A stretch of DNA of 64,000 nt, from positions 58,835 through 122,834 of the forward strand of contig JBEKIJ010000021.1 of the NCBI GenBank assembly GCA_050011815.1, written 5' to 3'. The position numbers and the translations under genes were made by a program. Below the pieces are notes generated by a model. It did not search any database. It was not told the DNA's origin and worked only from the letters and a program-made list of their open reading frames with translations. Position 1 is the first letter of the stretch, and each line of letters begins with the position of its first letter. Shown here piece after piece: positions 47,996 to 56,867 of the stretch. This DNA comes from Chersky-840 sp050011815 (GTDB lineage: Bacteria > Actinomycetota > Acidimicrobiia > Acidimicrobiales > UBA8190).

Positions 47996-48019
47996 GGTCG
48001 TCGCCCCGGGGCGGCGACC
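47996..48019. promoter_or_regulatory. 24-bp near-perfect palindrome between scpA and trpS
   Basis: All 12 base pairs match except one T-G pair (11 Watson-Crick). It lies between the divergent starts of scpA (47935) and trpS (48071), away from any 3' end, so a terminator is unlikely. It could be an operator for either promoter or a hairpin in a long 5' leader. GC-rich chance palindromes occur, but not often at 24 bp. Confidence 0.4.
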
Positions 48020-48056
48020 CGCTCCCCGCCAGCACCGCGCCACGGGGTGGGTCCCG

Positions 48057-48062
48057 TACCAT
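48057..48062 (+). promoter_or_regulatory. -10 element TACCAT, leaderless trpS start
   Basis: TACCAT matches TANNNT and ends 8 bases before ATG 48071. The first ATG-like triplet after it at 48061 is in another frame. Confidence 0.4.
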
Positions 48063-48070
48063 GGCACGCC

Positions 48071-49069
48071 ATGGCCAGGGTCCTGTCGGGTGTGCAGCCG
48101 AGTGGTGACCTGCACCTGGGCAACTATCTGGGGGCCTTCCGCAATTGGGTGGCCGACCAGCACGAATTCGACGCCTTCTTCTGCGTGGTCGACCTGCACG
48201 TGATGACCCTGGACTACGACGTCACCGGACTGGCCGACCAGACCCTGGAGACGGCCCAGAGCCTCCTGGCGGTGGGGCTCGACCCCGCCGTGTGCACCTT
48301 GTTCGTCCAGAGCCATATCGCTGAGCATGCCCGGCTGACCTGGGTCCTCGAGTGCACCGCCACCTACGGGGAGCTGCGCCGCATGACCCAGTTCAAGGAC
48401 AAGGGCGGGGAGCAGGACGCGGTGCGGGCCGGACTGCTCACCTACCCCGTCCTCATGGCGGCCGACATCTTGCTCTACGACTCCGATCGCGTCCCGGTGG
48501 GAGACGACCAGCGCCAGCACCTCGAGCTCACCCGGGACCTGGCCGCCCGGTTCAACAACCGCTACGGCCCGACCTTCGTGGTGCCCGAACCGGCCGTGCC
48601 CAAGGTGGCGGCCCGGGTCATGGACCTCCAGGAGCCGACCCGGAAGATGTCGAAGTCGGTCAGCTCCCCTCTCGGCACGGTGCTCGTCCTCGACAGCCCC
48701 GAGGAGATCGACCGGAAGGTGCGCAAGGCGGTCACCGACACCGAGACCGAGGTTCGCTACGACCCGGTGACCAAGCCCGGTGTGTCCAACCTCCTCGAAT
48801 TGTTGGCGGCGGCGGCGGGCGGGGATCCGGCCGAGCTCGCCACCCGCTACAGCAACTACGGGTCGTTGAAGGCCGATGTGTCTGAGGCCCTGGCGGAGTT
48901 GTTGCGCCCCGTCCGCGAGCGCCATGCCGAGCTCGCTTCGCAACGCGGCTACGTGGAATCGGTGCTGGCCGAAGGGGCGGCCAAGGCCCGGGCGGTGGCG
49001 GGACCGACGCTCGACCGGGCCATGCGGGCCGCGGGTCTGCTCCCTCCCCCCGAAGGGTTCAGCCGTTGA
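48071..49069 (+). CDS. trpS: Tryptophanyl-tRNA synthetase
   Basis: A 332-residue class-I synthetase. VLSGVQPSGDLHLGNYLGAF contains the HIGH-like HLGN, and RKMSKSVSSP the KMSKS motif. It has the usual bacterial length. The 3' end overlaps the convergent site-2-protease gene by 11 bases. It stands alone on the plus strand among two minus-strand operons. Confidence 0.96.
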   Translation: MARVLSGVQPSGDLHLGNYLGAFRNWVADQHEFDAFFCVVDLHVMTLDYDVTGLADQTLETAQSLLAVGLDPAVCTLFVQSHIAEHARLTWVLECTATYGELRRMTQFKDKGGEQDAVRAGLLTYPVLMAADILLYDSDRVPVGDDQRQHLELTRDLAARFNNRYGPTFVVPEPAVPKVAARVMDLQEPTRKMSKSVSSPLGTVLVLDSPEEIDRKVRKAVTDTETEVRYDPVTKPGVSNLLELLAAAAGGDPAELATRYSNYGSLKADVSEALAELLRPVRERHAELASQRGYVESVLAEGAAKARAVAGPTLDRAMRAAGLLPPPEGFSR

Positions 49070-49841
49070 CGGGCACGCCGATGGCGCTGGCGTAGTGGAT
49101 CTCGAACCAGAAGAAGAAGTGCTGGAGAGCGCTCGGGTCCAGTACCACGAGGATCAGGGGCACGAACATCGTGAAGGGTCGGATCCGGTAGTAGCCGGGC
49201 AAGGCACTCGCCGGGAGGAGCCGTTCCAACACGGCGGAACCGTCGAGGGGTGGGAGCGGGATGAGGTTGAACACCGCCAGTAGGACGTTCACGTAGCCGG
49301 CCACGAACAAGAGCTGGGCGCCGATCCCCCCCACGCCGTTCACAGCATCGACCCGGGCATTGAATCCGACCACGAGGGCCTTGAACGCAAAGCCCAGCAC
49401 CACGGCCAGCGCGATGTTGACGGCCGGGCCCACCAGAGACACCACCACGCTCGAGTTACGCGAGTTGCGCAGCCGCGACACATTGACGGGCACCGGCTTG
49501 GCGTAGGCGATGGCGCCGACCCCGCTCAGGACGAGGAGGATCGGCAAGATGATCGTGCCGAAGGGGTCGATGTGCTTGATGGGATTGAGCGTCAGCCGGC
49601 CGGCGCGCTTGGCGGTGTCATCACCGAAGAACAGCGCCATGGCGCCGTGTGACACCTCGTGCAAGATGACCGAGGGGACGATCGTGCACACGAGCAGGAT
49701 CTCGAACGTGGTGATCTTGTGGATCCGGAACAGCACCGCCACGACCGCCACCCCGGCGATGATCCAGATGGTGGTGCGTGGGGTCAGGCCCTGTCGCCGC
49801 GCCGGTCCCGGTGTCGTCGGGGGTCCCCAGCCTCCACTCAT
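49059..49841 (-). CDS. Site-2 protease family (M50) membrane metalloprotease
   Basis: A 260-residue polytopic protein. The zinc site HEVSH is in VILHEVSHGAMALFFGDDTAKRAGRL and the second ligand region is FNLIPLPPLDGS. Four to five membrane helices. Family members cleave substrates in the membrane; in Actinobacteria this subfamily usually lacks PDZ domains, and none is seen here. It ends an operon after xerD and the DksA-type gene, with a 13-base gap. Confidence 0.88.
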   Translation of the reverse strand: MSGGWGPPTTPGPARRQGLTPRTTIWIIAGVAVVAVLFRIHKITTFEILLVCTIVPSVILHEVSHGAMALFFGDDTAKRAGRLTLNPIKHIDPFGTIILPILLVLSGVGAIAYAKPVPVNVSRLRNSRNSSVVVSLVGPAVNIALAVVLGFAFKALVVGFNARVDAVNGVGGIGAQLLFVAGYVNVLLAVFNLIPLPPLDGSAVLERLLPASALPGYYRIRPFTMFVPLILVVLDPSALQHFFFWFEIHYASAIGVPVNG

Positions 49842-49854
49842 CGCGTGGCCCGGA

Positions 49855-50190
49855 TCAGTGCTTGGCGGCGCAGTTCATGCAGTACCGGGCCGCCGGCTTC
49901 GCTTCGAGGCGCAGGGGGTCGATCGGCTGCCCGCAGTCCTCGCAGGTGCCGTAGGTGCCGTCGGACAGCTTGGCCAGGGCCCGCTCGACGTCCTCGAGGG
50001 TCTCCCGCAGCGATGCACCCAGGGCCTCGGCCTCACCACGCTCAGCGGTCACCTGGCTGGAGTCCGCGAAGTTGGAGTCGTAGGTCAGGCCCGCGCCCCC
50101 CAGGCCCAGCTCATCGAGCTTGGCGAGCAGTTCGGTGCGCTCCTCCTCTAGCAGGGCGCGGTGATCGACGGGTGGGGCGTCGGGAGACAC
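49855..50190 (-). CDS. DksA/TraR-type zinc-finger protein
   Basis: A 111-residue protein with the C4 zinc finger CEDCGQPIDPLRLEAKPAARYCMNC and an N-terminal helical region (LLEEERTELLAKLDELG). It starts at GTG 50190 and is 9 bases downstream of xerD. The layout is that of short actinobacterial TraR/DksA proteins. A paralogue is at 21321-21692. Whether it binds RNA polymerase is unproven. Confidence 0.85.
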   Translation of the reverse strand: MSPDAPPVDHRALLEEERTELLAKLDELGLGGAGLTYDSNFADSSQVTAERGEAEALGASLRETLEDVERALAKLSDGTYGTCEDCGQPIDPLRLEAKPAARYCMNCAAKH

Positions 50191-50199
50191 ACAATGAGA

Positions 50200-51150
50200 T
50201 TACTGCCCCCCACCCCAGTCGGCGCGCGGATGCGCCTGCTCGTAGGCCTCTCTGAGGTGGTCCAACGACACCTTTGTGTAGAGCTGGGTGGTGGCGATCG
50301 AGGAATGGCCGAGGAGCTCCTGCACCACGCGGATGTCGGCCCCGTGGGCGAGCATGTGGGTCGCGCACGAGTGTCGCAACACGTGGGGGTGGACCCGGTC
50401 CTCGATGCCCGCGGCCCGCGCCCGTTTCTTGAGCACCCCCCACACGCCCTGCCGGGTGAGCCGCCCGCCCCGGGCGTTGAGGAACACCGCCTCGGAGTCG
50501 TCGCGCCGGGCCCAGCGCCGGGGCTCGAACTCGGGCCGCCCCCGGGGACCGAGCCAGCTGTCGATGGCCCGCCGCGCACAGCGACCCACCGGGACGAGAC
50601 GCTCCTTGTCCCCCTTGCCCAGCACCCGCACCAGGCCGGTGTCGGACCCGAGGTCCGACAGGCTCAGCCCGGCCAGTTCCGACACCCGCATCCCGGTGCC
50701 GTAGAGGACTTCGAGAATGGCCCGGTCGCGTATCGACGCGGGGTCCTTCCTGGTGGTGGTGTCGAGGAGCCGACCGACCTCGTCCTCGTCGATGGCCTTG
50801 GGGAGCCGCGGTGGCGAGCGCACAGGACGGACATCGGCGGTGGGATCGGCGCGCAGGTCGCCTTCTTCGAGAAGGAACCGGTGCAGACCTCGCAGCGCGG
50901 CCAGGGCCCGCGCCACCGATGCGGGGCCGAGTCCCGCGGCGCGCCGTTGCGCCAGGTGCTCCTCGACTTCGGCGACATCGGCATCGTCCACCGTGTGTCC
51001 ACGCCCGGCCAGGAACGCCTCGTAGTTCACCAGATCGCGCCGGTACGACGTGATGGTGTTGCGGGCGCGCCCTTGTTCGATGGCCAGCCATGTCAGGTAC
51101 TCCTCGGCGTGTCGGCTCAGCGCCGGCCCGCCCTCGGAGACGTCGATCAT
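50200..51150 (-). CDS. xerD: Tyrosine recombinase XerD
   Basis: A 316-residue site-specific recombinase for chromosome dimer resolution. The N-terminal SAM-like DNA-binding domain (LTWLAIEQGRARNTITSYRRDL) precedes the catalytic domain with Arg (GTGMRVSELAGL), HVLRHSCATHML (H-x-x-R) and the nucleophile Tyr in LYTKVSLDHL. GTG 51162 gives a 4-base GTGA overlap with the NUDIX gene; ATG 51150 is used here. Gene order NUDIX-xerD is conserved in mycobacteria (Rv1700-Rv1701), so this is the housekeeping copy and not an island integrase. Confidence 0.95.
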   Translation of the reverse strand: MIDVSEGGPALSRHAEEYLTWLAIEQGRARNTITSYRRDLVNYEAFLAGRGHTVDDADVAEVEEHLAQRRAAGLGPASVARALAALRGLHRFLLEEGDLRADPTADVRPVRSPPRLPKAIDEDEVGRLLDTTTRKDPASIRDRAILEVLYGTGMRVSELAGLSLSDLGSDTGLVRVLGKGDKERLVPVGRCARRAIDSWLGPRGRPEFEPRRWARRDDSEAVFLNARGGRLTRQGVWGVLKKRARAAGIEDRVHPHVLRHSCATHMLAHGADIRVVQELLGHSSIATTQLYTKVSLDHLREAYEQAHPRADWGGGQ

Positions 51151-51158
51151 GATGGGCG

Positions 51159-51737
51159 TCACCTTGAGGTACCGGGCCCGTCGGGACTGTCGACGCGCTG
51201 GCGCGCCAGGAACAGCCCCAGCAGGGTCTGGGCATCGACGAGCTCCCCCGAGGCGATCATGGCGGGGACGTCGTCCAGGGCGATCTCGACGACCTCGATG
51301 TAGCGCTCCTCCTCGCCGTGGCGCGCCGGCTCGACGGGCTCGAGATCCCGCGCCAGGTACAGCAGCGTCTCCTGGTCCAAGAACCCGGGGCTGTTGAGCA
51401 TGGTGCCCAGAAGCTCCATGGTCCCGGCGCGCACGCCCGCTTCTTCTTCGAGCTCGCGTCTCGCCGTCATCTCGGGCGCCTCGCCCTCGACGTCGCGGGT
51501 GCCGGCGGGGATCTCGAGGAGCTCGCGGTCGACCGACCCCCGGTATTGGCGCACCAGGAGCACCGTGTCGCGTTCGGTCACTGCCACGACGCACACCGCG
51601 CCCGGATGTCGGACCACGTCGCGGGTGAAACGGGTCCCGTCGGGGGCCTCGAACTCGCCTCGGACGAAAGAGATCCTCCACCCCTCGAGGCGGACCTCGT
51701 CGGTGAGGTGACGGAACCCCTGTTCAGGAGGCGGCAC
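51159..51737 (-). CDS. NUDIX hydrolase, ADP-ribose pyrophosphatase type
   Basis: A 192-residue NUDIX protein. The NUDIX box is in EGEAPEMTARRELEEEAG. The preceding VLLVRQYRGSVDRELLEIPAG motif is typical of ADP-ribose pyrophosphatases. GTG 51737 overlaps the pyrG stop by 14 bases, consistent with operon coupling. It corresponds by context to Rv1700. It hydrolyses nucleoside-diphosphate-linked sugars. Confidence 0.92.
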   Translation of the reverse strand: MPPPEQGFRHLTDEVRLEGWRISFVRGEFEAPDGTRFTRDVVRHPGAVCVVAVTERDTVLLVRQYRGSVDRELLEIPAGTRDVEGEAPEMTARRELEEEAGVRAGTMELLGTMLNSPGFLDQETLLYLARDLEPVEPARHGEEERYIEVVEIALDDVPAMIASGELVDAQTLLGLFLARQRVDSPDGPGTSR

Positions 51738-53379
51738 CGACGTCGGTGTCGATGGTGATGAGACGGGGCAGGCGCCCGTCGGCGCGTCGCAGGGCCGCGG
51801 CCAGCAGCTCCCGGAACAGCGGGTGGGGACGGTCGGGCCGGCTCTTGAACTCGGGATGGGCCTGGGTCCCCACCCAGAAGGGATGGCCGGGGAGCTCCAC
51901 GAACTCGACCAGGACGCCGTCGGCCGAGGAGCCCGAGCAGCGCAGGCCGGCTTCCTCGAGCTTGGCCCGGTAGCGGGGGTTGACCTCGTAGCGGTGACGA
52001 TGCCGTTCCGACACCACCGTGGTCCCGTAGGCGTCGGCCACGACGGAGCCCGGCTCGAGCTGCGCCACGTAGGACCCGAGTCGCATGGTGCCGCCCATGT
52101 CCACGACCTTGTGCTGATCGTCCATGAGGTCGATGACCATGTGGGGACTGATGGTGTCGAATTCGCGCGAGTTGGCGCCCTCGAGCCCGGCCAGGTGACG
52201 CGCCACCTCGATGACCATGACCTGGAGCCCGAGGCACAATCCGAGACAGGGGATCTCGCGCTCTCGGGCGAACTCGACGGCGTCGATCTTCCCTTCGATG
52301 CCCCGCTCGCCGAAGCCCCCGGGGATGACCATGCCGTCGAGCTGCAGCATGCGGTCCGTGCCCAGCAGGTCGGGGACCTTCTCGGCCTGGATCCAGTCCA
52401 CCTCGACCTTGGCGCCGTGGTGGAACCCGGCGTGGCGCAGCGCTTCGCCCACCGACAGATAGGCGTCGGGGAGGTTCACGTACTTGCCGACGACGCCGAT
52501 GCGGACGGGTCGCTCGGACGCCGAGACCTGCGACACCACCTTCTCCCACCCCGACAGGTCAACGGGGTGCAGCTCGCTGTCGACGGCGAGCATCTGGCAC
52601 ACGACGCGGTCGAGCCCCTCGTCGTGGAGCACGAGGGGGATCTCGTAGATGCTGGGTGCATCGACGGCCGAGATGACCCCCTCGACCGGGACGTCGCACA
52701 ACAGCGAGATCTTGCGCTTGAGCCCGTCGGAGATGGGTTGGTCCGAACGGCACACGATGACGTCGGGCTGGATGCCTCGGCTGCGCAGTTCGGTCACCGA
52801 GTGCTGGGTGGGCTTGGTCTTCTGCTCTCCCGAGGGGGCCAGATAGGGAACCAGGGTGAGGTGGACGTAGCAGACGTTGTCGCGCCCCACGTCGTGGCGG
52901 AACTGTCGGATCGCCTCGAGGAAGGGCACGATCTCGATGTCGCCCACGGTGCCGCCCACCTCGACGATGACCACGTCGATCTCCTCGGAGGAGAGGTGGC
53001 GGATGCGGGCCTTGATCTCGTCGGTGATGTGCGGGATGACCTGGACGGTCTTGCCCAGGTACTCGCCGTGACGTTCCTTGCGGATCACCTCGGAGTAGAT
53101 CGATCCCGTGGTGGCGTTGGAGGTGGTCTTGAGCTCGACGTCGATGAACCGCTCGTAGTGTCCGAGATCGAGGTCGGTCTCACCGCCGTCGTGGGTGACG
53201 AACACCTCGCCGTGCTCGAAGGGGTTCATCGTGCCGGGGTCGACGTTGATGTAGGGGTCGAGCTTGATCATCGTGACGCGCAGGCCACGGCACTTGAGGA
53301 GGCGACCGAGCGATGAGGCGGTGAGTCCCTTGCCGAGTGAGGAGGAGACGCCGCCGGTGACGAAGACGTACTTGGTCAA
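51724..53379 (-). CDS. pyrG: CTP synthase
   Basis: A 551-residue enzyme making CTP from UTP, ATP and glutamine. The N-terminal synthetase domain starts TKYVFVTGGVSSSLGKG, then IKLDPYINVDPGTMNPFEHG. The glutamine amidotransferase domain has the nucleophile Cys in GLCLGLQVMV and the His-Glu pair in AHPEF. The only start in frame is TTG 53379; no stronger start lies upstream. The 80-base gap to recN contains two overlapping inverted repeats. It continues the operon with NUDIX, xerD and dksA-like genes. Confidence 0.95.
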   Translation of the reverse strand: MTKYVFVTGGVSSSLGKGLTASSLGRLLKCRGLRVTMIKLDPYINVDPGTMNPFEHGEVFVTHDGGETDLDLGHYERFIDVELKTTSNATTGSIYSEVIRKERHGEYLGKTVQVIPHITDEIKARIRHLSSEEIDVVIVEVGGTVGDIEIVPFLEAIRQFRHDVGRDNVCYVHLTLVPYLAPSGEQKTKPTQHSVTELRSRGIQPDVIVCRSDQPISDGLKRKISLLCDVPVEGVISAVDAPSIYEIPLVLHDEGLDRVVCQMLAVDSELHPVDLSGWEKVVSQVSASERPVRIGVVGKYVNLPDAYLSVGEALRHAGFHHGAKVEVDWIQAEKVPDLLGTDRMLQLDGMVIPGGFGERGIEGKIDAVEFAREREIPCLGLCLGLQVMVIEVARHLAGLEGANSREFDTISPHMVIDLMDDQHKVVDMGGTMRLGSYVAQLEPGSVVADAYGTTVVSERHRHRYEVNPRYRAKLEEAGLRCSGSSADGVLVEFVELPGHPFWVGTQAHPEFKSRPDRPHPLFRELLAAALRRADGRLPRLITIDTDVGAAS

Positions 53380-53401
53380 GCTCGGCGCGTCCCGGGCATC
53401 G

Positions 53402-53438
53402 TTCCACGGTAGACCACCGGTCCAATCTACCGGTGGAA
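53402..53438 (-). promoter_or_regulatory. Two mutually exclusive hairpins in pyrG leader
   Basis: In minus-strand sense, one 8-bp perfect stem (53414-53421 with 53429-53436, 7-base loop) shares its bases with a longer 12-bp stem with one bulge (53402-53413 with 53426-53438). The two cannot form together. This sits 22 to 59 bases before the pyrG start and after the recN stop. It could be a terminator of the upstream operon, or an attenuator-like switch. No T-tract is seen. Confidence 0.5.
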
Positions 53439-53460
53439 GGGCGAGCCCCTGCCGATGTCG

Positions 53461-55080
53461 TTACCGGGACCGGGGACGTTTCCCGGTGCGGGCCCCGGCT
53501 GTGGGCCCGAGGAGCTCCTCGGCATGGCGTCGGGCCGTCGCCGATCCGGGGCGTCCCGAGAGCATCCGGGCCACCTCGACCACGCGGCTCTCGTCCTCGA
53601 GCACGGCCGCGTTCGCCACCGTCCTGCCTGCGGTGACCTCCTTGCGCACCCCCAACTGCTGTTGGGCGCACGCGGCGACCTGGGCCAGGTGGGTGACCAC
53701 GAGCACCTGATGGCGCTGGGCCACCTCGGCCAGGGCGCTCCCCACCGCCTGGGCGGCCTCTCCCCCCACGCCGGCGTCGACCTCGTCGAAGACCAGGGTG
53801 GGCGGGGCGTCGGTGAGGACGAGGCGAAGGGCCAGCATGGCCCGGGCGAGCTCGCCCCCCGAGGCCACCTTGGCCAGGGGGAGGACCGCCTCACCGGGGT
53901 TCGCGCCGAGGAGGAAGGTGACGTCGTCGCCGGGGTCGGGCTCGGCCACGGTCACCTCCACCCGGGCGTGGGGCATGGCCAGGCTCCGCAGCCGCGCCTG
54001 GACGGCCAGGGCGAGCTCGGGCGCGGCGTGCCGTCGAGCCGTCCCGACGACGGCCTCGGCGTCGGCCACCTCGGCGTCGGCCCTCTCGAGCTCGGTGGCG
54101 AGAAGGCCCGCCCGTTCCTCCGCCGCGTCGAGCTCGGCCAAGAGCCGGCGCGCCTCGTCGGCGAAGGCGAGGACACCGGGCACTCCCTCGCCGTACTTGC
54201 GTGACAGCTCCCGCAGGAGTTGACGGCGAGCCTGGACCTCGTGCAGGCGCTCGGGGTCTTCCTCCCAGGTCTCGACCACGTGGCGGAGGTCGGTGGACAC
54301 ATCGGCGGCGTCGGCTTGGAGCGAGGCCAGGCGCTGGGCGAGCCCCGACAACGGCCCCCTGCCCTCGAGGGCGCCCCGTGCCGCGCCCAGGAGATCGATG
54401 ACCGAGGGACCTCCCCGCTCACCGCTGTCGAGCGCGCCGAGCGCGGTGGCGGCTGCCTCTCGGTGCGCGGCGGCCTCGGCCAGTCGTTCCTCCTCGGCGG
54501 CCAGCGCCCCGTCCTCGCCGGGATCCTCGAGGGTGGCGGCGTCGATCTCGTCGAGCTGATAGCGCAACAGGTCGGCCTGGCGCGCTCGGGTGCGGTCGTC
54601 GCCGCCGAGCGCGTCGAGCTCGGCCTGCAGGGCGCGCCGCCGGGCGCGGGCCTCGGTGAGGGGCCCGAGGTCGGTCCCGGCGAAGGCGTCCAGGGCGCGT
54701 CGCTGTGCGGTGGCGTCGAGAAGCGACTGCTGAGAGTGCTGCCCGTGCAGCTCGAGCAGCCTGGCCCCGGCCTCGGCCAACGCGGAGACCGGGGCCATCC
54801 GGCCGTCGATCCAGGCTCGTGAGCGTCCCTGGGCGGGGACGGCGCGCGCCAGGATGACCTCTTCGTCGTCGAGGGTGAACCGACCCTCGACGAGGGCCTC
54901 GGTGGCTCCGGGACGCACGAGGCTCGGATCGGCCCGCCCGCCCACGAGCAGCTCGAGGGCGTCGACGAGCAAGGTCTTGCCGGCCCCGGTCTCCCCGGTG
55001 AGCGCGGTCATGCCGGACCCGAGGTCGAGCGACACCGACTCGATCACGCCGAGATCACGGACCCGCAGCTCGATCAACAC
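53461..55080 (-). CDS. recN: DNA repair protein RecN
   Basis: A 539-residue SMC-like repair ATPase. The Walker A is GETGAGKTLLVDAL, the signature region ends AKVASGGELARAMLALRLVLT, and Walker B is LVFDEVDAGVGG. The central part is a coiled coil rich in Ala/Glu/Arg. GTG 55080 gives MLIELRVRDLGVIES. It is 16 bases after nadK. RecN acts in double-strand break repair; in many bacteria it is SOS-regulated, but no LexA-like box lies directly upstream here because the gene is inside an operon. Confidence 0.95.
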   Translation of the reverse strand: MLIELRVRDLGVIESVSLDLGSGMTALTGETGAGKTLLVDALELLVGGRADPSLVRPGATEALVEGRFTLDDEEVILARAVPAQGRSRAWIDGRMAPVSALAEAGARLLELHGQHSQQSLLDATAQRRALDAFAGTDLGPLTEARARRRALQAELDALGGDDRTRARQADLLRYQLDEIDAATLEDPGEDGALAAEEERLAEAAAHREAAATALGALDSGERGGPSVIDLLGAARGALEGRGPLSGLAQRLASLQADAADVSTDLRHVVETWEEDPERLHEVQARRQLLRELSRKYGEGVPGVLAFADEARRLLAELDAAEERAGLLATELERADAEVADAEAVVGTARRHAAPELALAVQARLRSLAMPHARVEVTVAEPDPGDDVTFLLGANPGEAVLPLAKVASGGELARAMLALRLVLTDAPPTLVFDEVDAGVGGEAAQAVGSALAEVAQRHQVLVVTHLAQVAACAQQQLGVRKEVTAGRTVANAAVLEDESRVVEVARMLSGRPGSATARRHAEELLGPTAGARTGKRPRSR

Positions 55081-55096
55081 GACTCGCCGCGTTCTC

Positions 55097-55978
55097 TCAG
55101 CGGTCGGCCAGGTGGAACCTGGCTCGCAGGATCGAGAAGAAGTCGCGCGGCCCGAAGGTCACGAGTCGCGCCGGCGACGGCCCGACCCGGCACACCACGG
55201 CATCGCCGGGCTCGAGGGAGTCTGCACTCTGCCCGTCGAGCACGAGCACGGCGGCCCGGGGCCCCAGGAGCTCGAGGCGGACCCACTGCTCGGGCTCGAG
55301 GACGAGAGGGCGGTCGAAGAGCATGTGGGGCGAGACCGGCGTGAGCACCACGGCGCGCAGGCCCGGGCTCAGGATGGGGCCCCGCGCCGACAGGTTGTAC
55401 GCCGTCGAGCCCGTGGGCGTGGCGACGAGCAACCCGTCGGCGGCGTAGGTCACGAACGGTCTTCCCGCGATCGAGGCCGCCACCCGGATGGTGTGGCCGG
55501 GCACCGTCTTCTCGACGACGGCCTCGTTGAGCACGACGACGCCACCGTCGGCCTCGGCTCCGCTGCGCTGCACCGCGACCTCGAGGGTGATGCGCTCCTC
55601 GACGGTGAAGGCCCCGGCGAGGAAACGCTCCAGGGCGTACTCGAGACCGTCGGGTTCGACCTCGGTGAGGTAACCGAGGCGCCCGAGGTTCACCCCGAGC
55701 ACGGGGGTGCTGTGGGTGGAGGCCAGCGCCACGGTCCGGAGCATCGTGCCGTCTCCGCCCAGGCTCACGGCGAGATCGACGGTGCCGTCGAGTAGCGCGC
55801 TCGCCTGCGGCGCCACCTCCGACGCGCCTTCGTGGATGGCGGCGGTGTCGCCCGGGGGGGACTCGTCCCACACCTGCAAGACGGTGTGGCCCCGTTCCTC
55901 GAGCCAGGCCTTGGCCTGGCGGCCGATGACCGCGGCACCGGGACGTTCGGGGTGGACGACGAAGGCGATGGTGGCCAC
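55097..55978 (-). CDS. nadK: NAD kinase
   Basis: A 293-residue NAD kinase. The LGGDGTMLRT motif binds ATP and NAD, and DGLLVATPTGSTAYNLSA and GRLGYLTEV support the family. It makes NADP. It lies 5 bases after tlyA and 16 before recN, the same order as mycobacterial Rv1694-1696. Confidence 0.95.
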   Translation of the reverse strand: MATIAFVVHPERPGAAVIGRQAKAWLEERGHTVLQVWDESPPGDTAAIHEGASEVAPQASALLDGTVDLAVSLGGDGTMLRTVALASTHSTPVLGVNLGRLGYLTEVEPDGLEYALERFLAGAFTVEERITLEVAVQRSGAEADGGVVVLNEAVVEKTVPGHTIRVAASIAGRPFVTYAADGLLVATPTGSTAYNLSARGPILSPGLRAVVLTPVSPHMLFDRPLVLEPEQWVRLELLGPRAAVLVLDGQSADSLEPGDAVVCRVGPSPARLVTFGPRDFFSILRARFHLADR

Positions 55979-55983
55979 GGCTG

Positions 55984-56856
55984 TTACCGCGCCTCGGGTG
56001 TCGGCGGTGGTGGCGAGGCGGCGTCGGTCGGGCCCGGGGCGTCAGGGGCGTCGTGCACGGCGGCATCGAGCGCGGCGGTCACCGCATCGGATATCGGCGA
56101 CGGGGTGCCCCCGGCATGGGCCCGGGCGTGGAGGAGGAACTCGGCGTTGCCGGCCGGGCCGAGGAGGGGGGACGCCATGACCCCCATGATGGTGGCTCCA
56201 TGTGACGCGAAGGCGGAGGCCACCGCGTGCAGGGCGGCGAGGCGCACCTCGGGGAGGCGGATGACACCCTTGCCTCGGCTGACCTCGGCCCGACCTGCCT
56301 CGAACTGCGGCTTGACCAGAACCACGATGTCGGCACCCCGGCGGGCCAGGGCTCCGGTGAGCACGGGGGCCACGGTGACGAGGGAGATGAAGGAAAGGTC
56401 GGCGACGAGAAGGTCGAAGGGACCTCCGCCCACGGCCGCGGGGTCCAGGGATCGGATGTTGGTGCGCTCCCGCACCTCGACGCGGGGGTCGTCGCGGAGC
56501 GAGACGTCGAGCTGTCCGTGTCCCACGTCGACGGCGAGGACGTCACGGGCCCCGCGTGCGAGCAGGCAGTCGGTGAACCCACCTGTCGAGGCGCCGGCGT
56601 CGAGACACCGACGTCCGACCACCTCGATGGCGAACCGGTCCAGGGCGGCTTCGAGCTTGTGGCCGCCGCGCGACACGAACCGGCGCGGGCTCGGGTCGAT
56701 CACCACCACGGGGTCGGACTCGGCCACCAGCCGCGCCGCCTTGTCGGCACGCGCCCCGCTCACCAGCACGGCACCTTGTTCCACGAGCAGACGGGCACTC
56801 TCCCGTGAGACGGCCAGTCCCCGCCGCACCAGCTCGGAGTCGAGTCTGCGGCGCAC
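55984..56856 (-). CDS. tlyA: TlyA-family rRNA 2'-O-methyltransferase
   Basis: A 290-residue protein: N-terminal S4 RNA-binding domain (RLDSELVRRGLAVSRESARLL) plus FtsJ-like methyltransferase domain (CLDAGASTGGFTDCLLARGA, PFDLLVADLSFISL). In mycobacteria TlyA methylates 16S and 23S rRNA, and its loss confers capreomycin resistance. The protein ends in a Pro/Ala tail. It follows the phasin-like gene by 11 bases. Confidence 0.94.
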   Translation of the reverse strand: MRRRLDSELVRRGLAVSRESARLLVEQGAVLVSGARADKAARLVAESDPVVVIDPSPRRFVSRGGHKLEAALDRFAIEVVGRRCLDAGASTGGFTDCLLARGARDVLAVDVGHGQLDVSLRDDPRVEVRERTNIRSLDPAAVGGGPFDLLVADLSFISLVTVAPVLTGALARRGADIVVLVKPQFEAGRAEVSRGKGVIRLPEVRLAALHAVASAFASHGATIMGVMASPLLGPAGNAEFLLHARAHAGGTPSPISDAVTAALDAAVHDAPDAPGPTDAASPPPPTPEAR

Positions 56857-56867
56857 CCGTGTCGGAG

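Noticed and set aside
50200..51150. XerD as an integrase of the tRNA-Pro island
   Set aside because: It is in the conserved pyrG-NUDIX-xerD order of housekeeping genes 21 kb away from the tRNA, so it is the chromosomal dimer-resolution recombinase.
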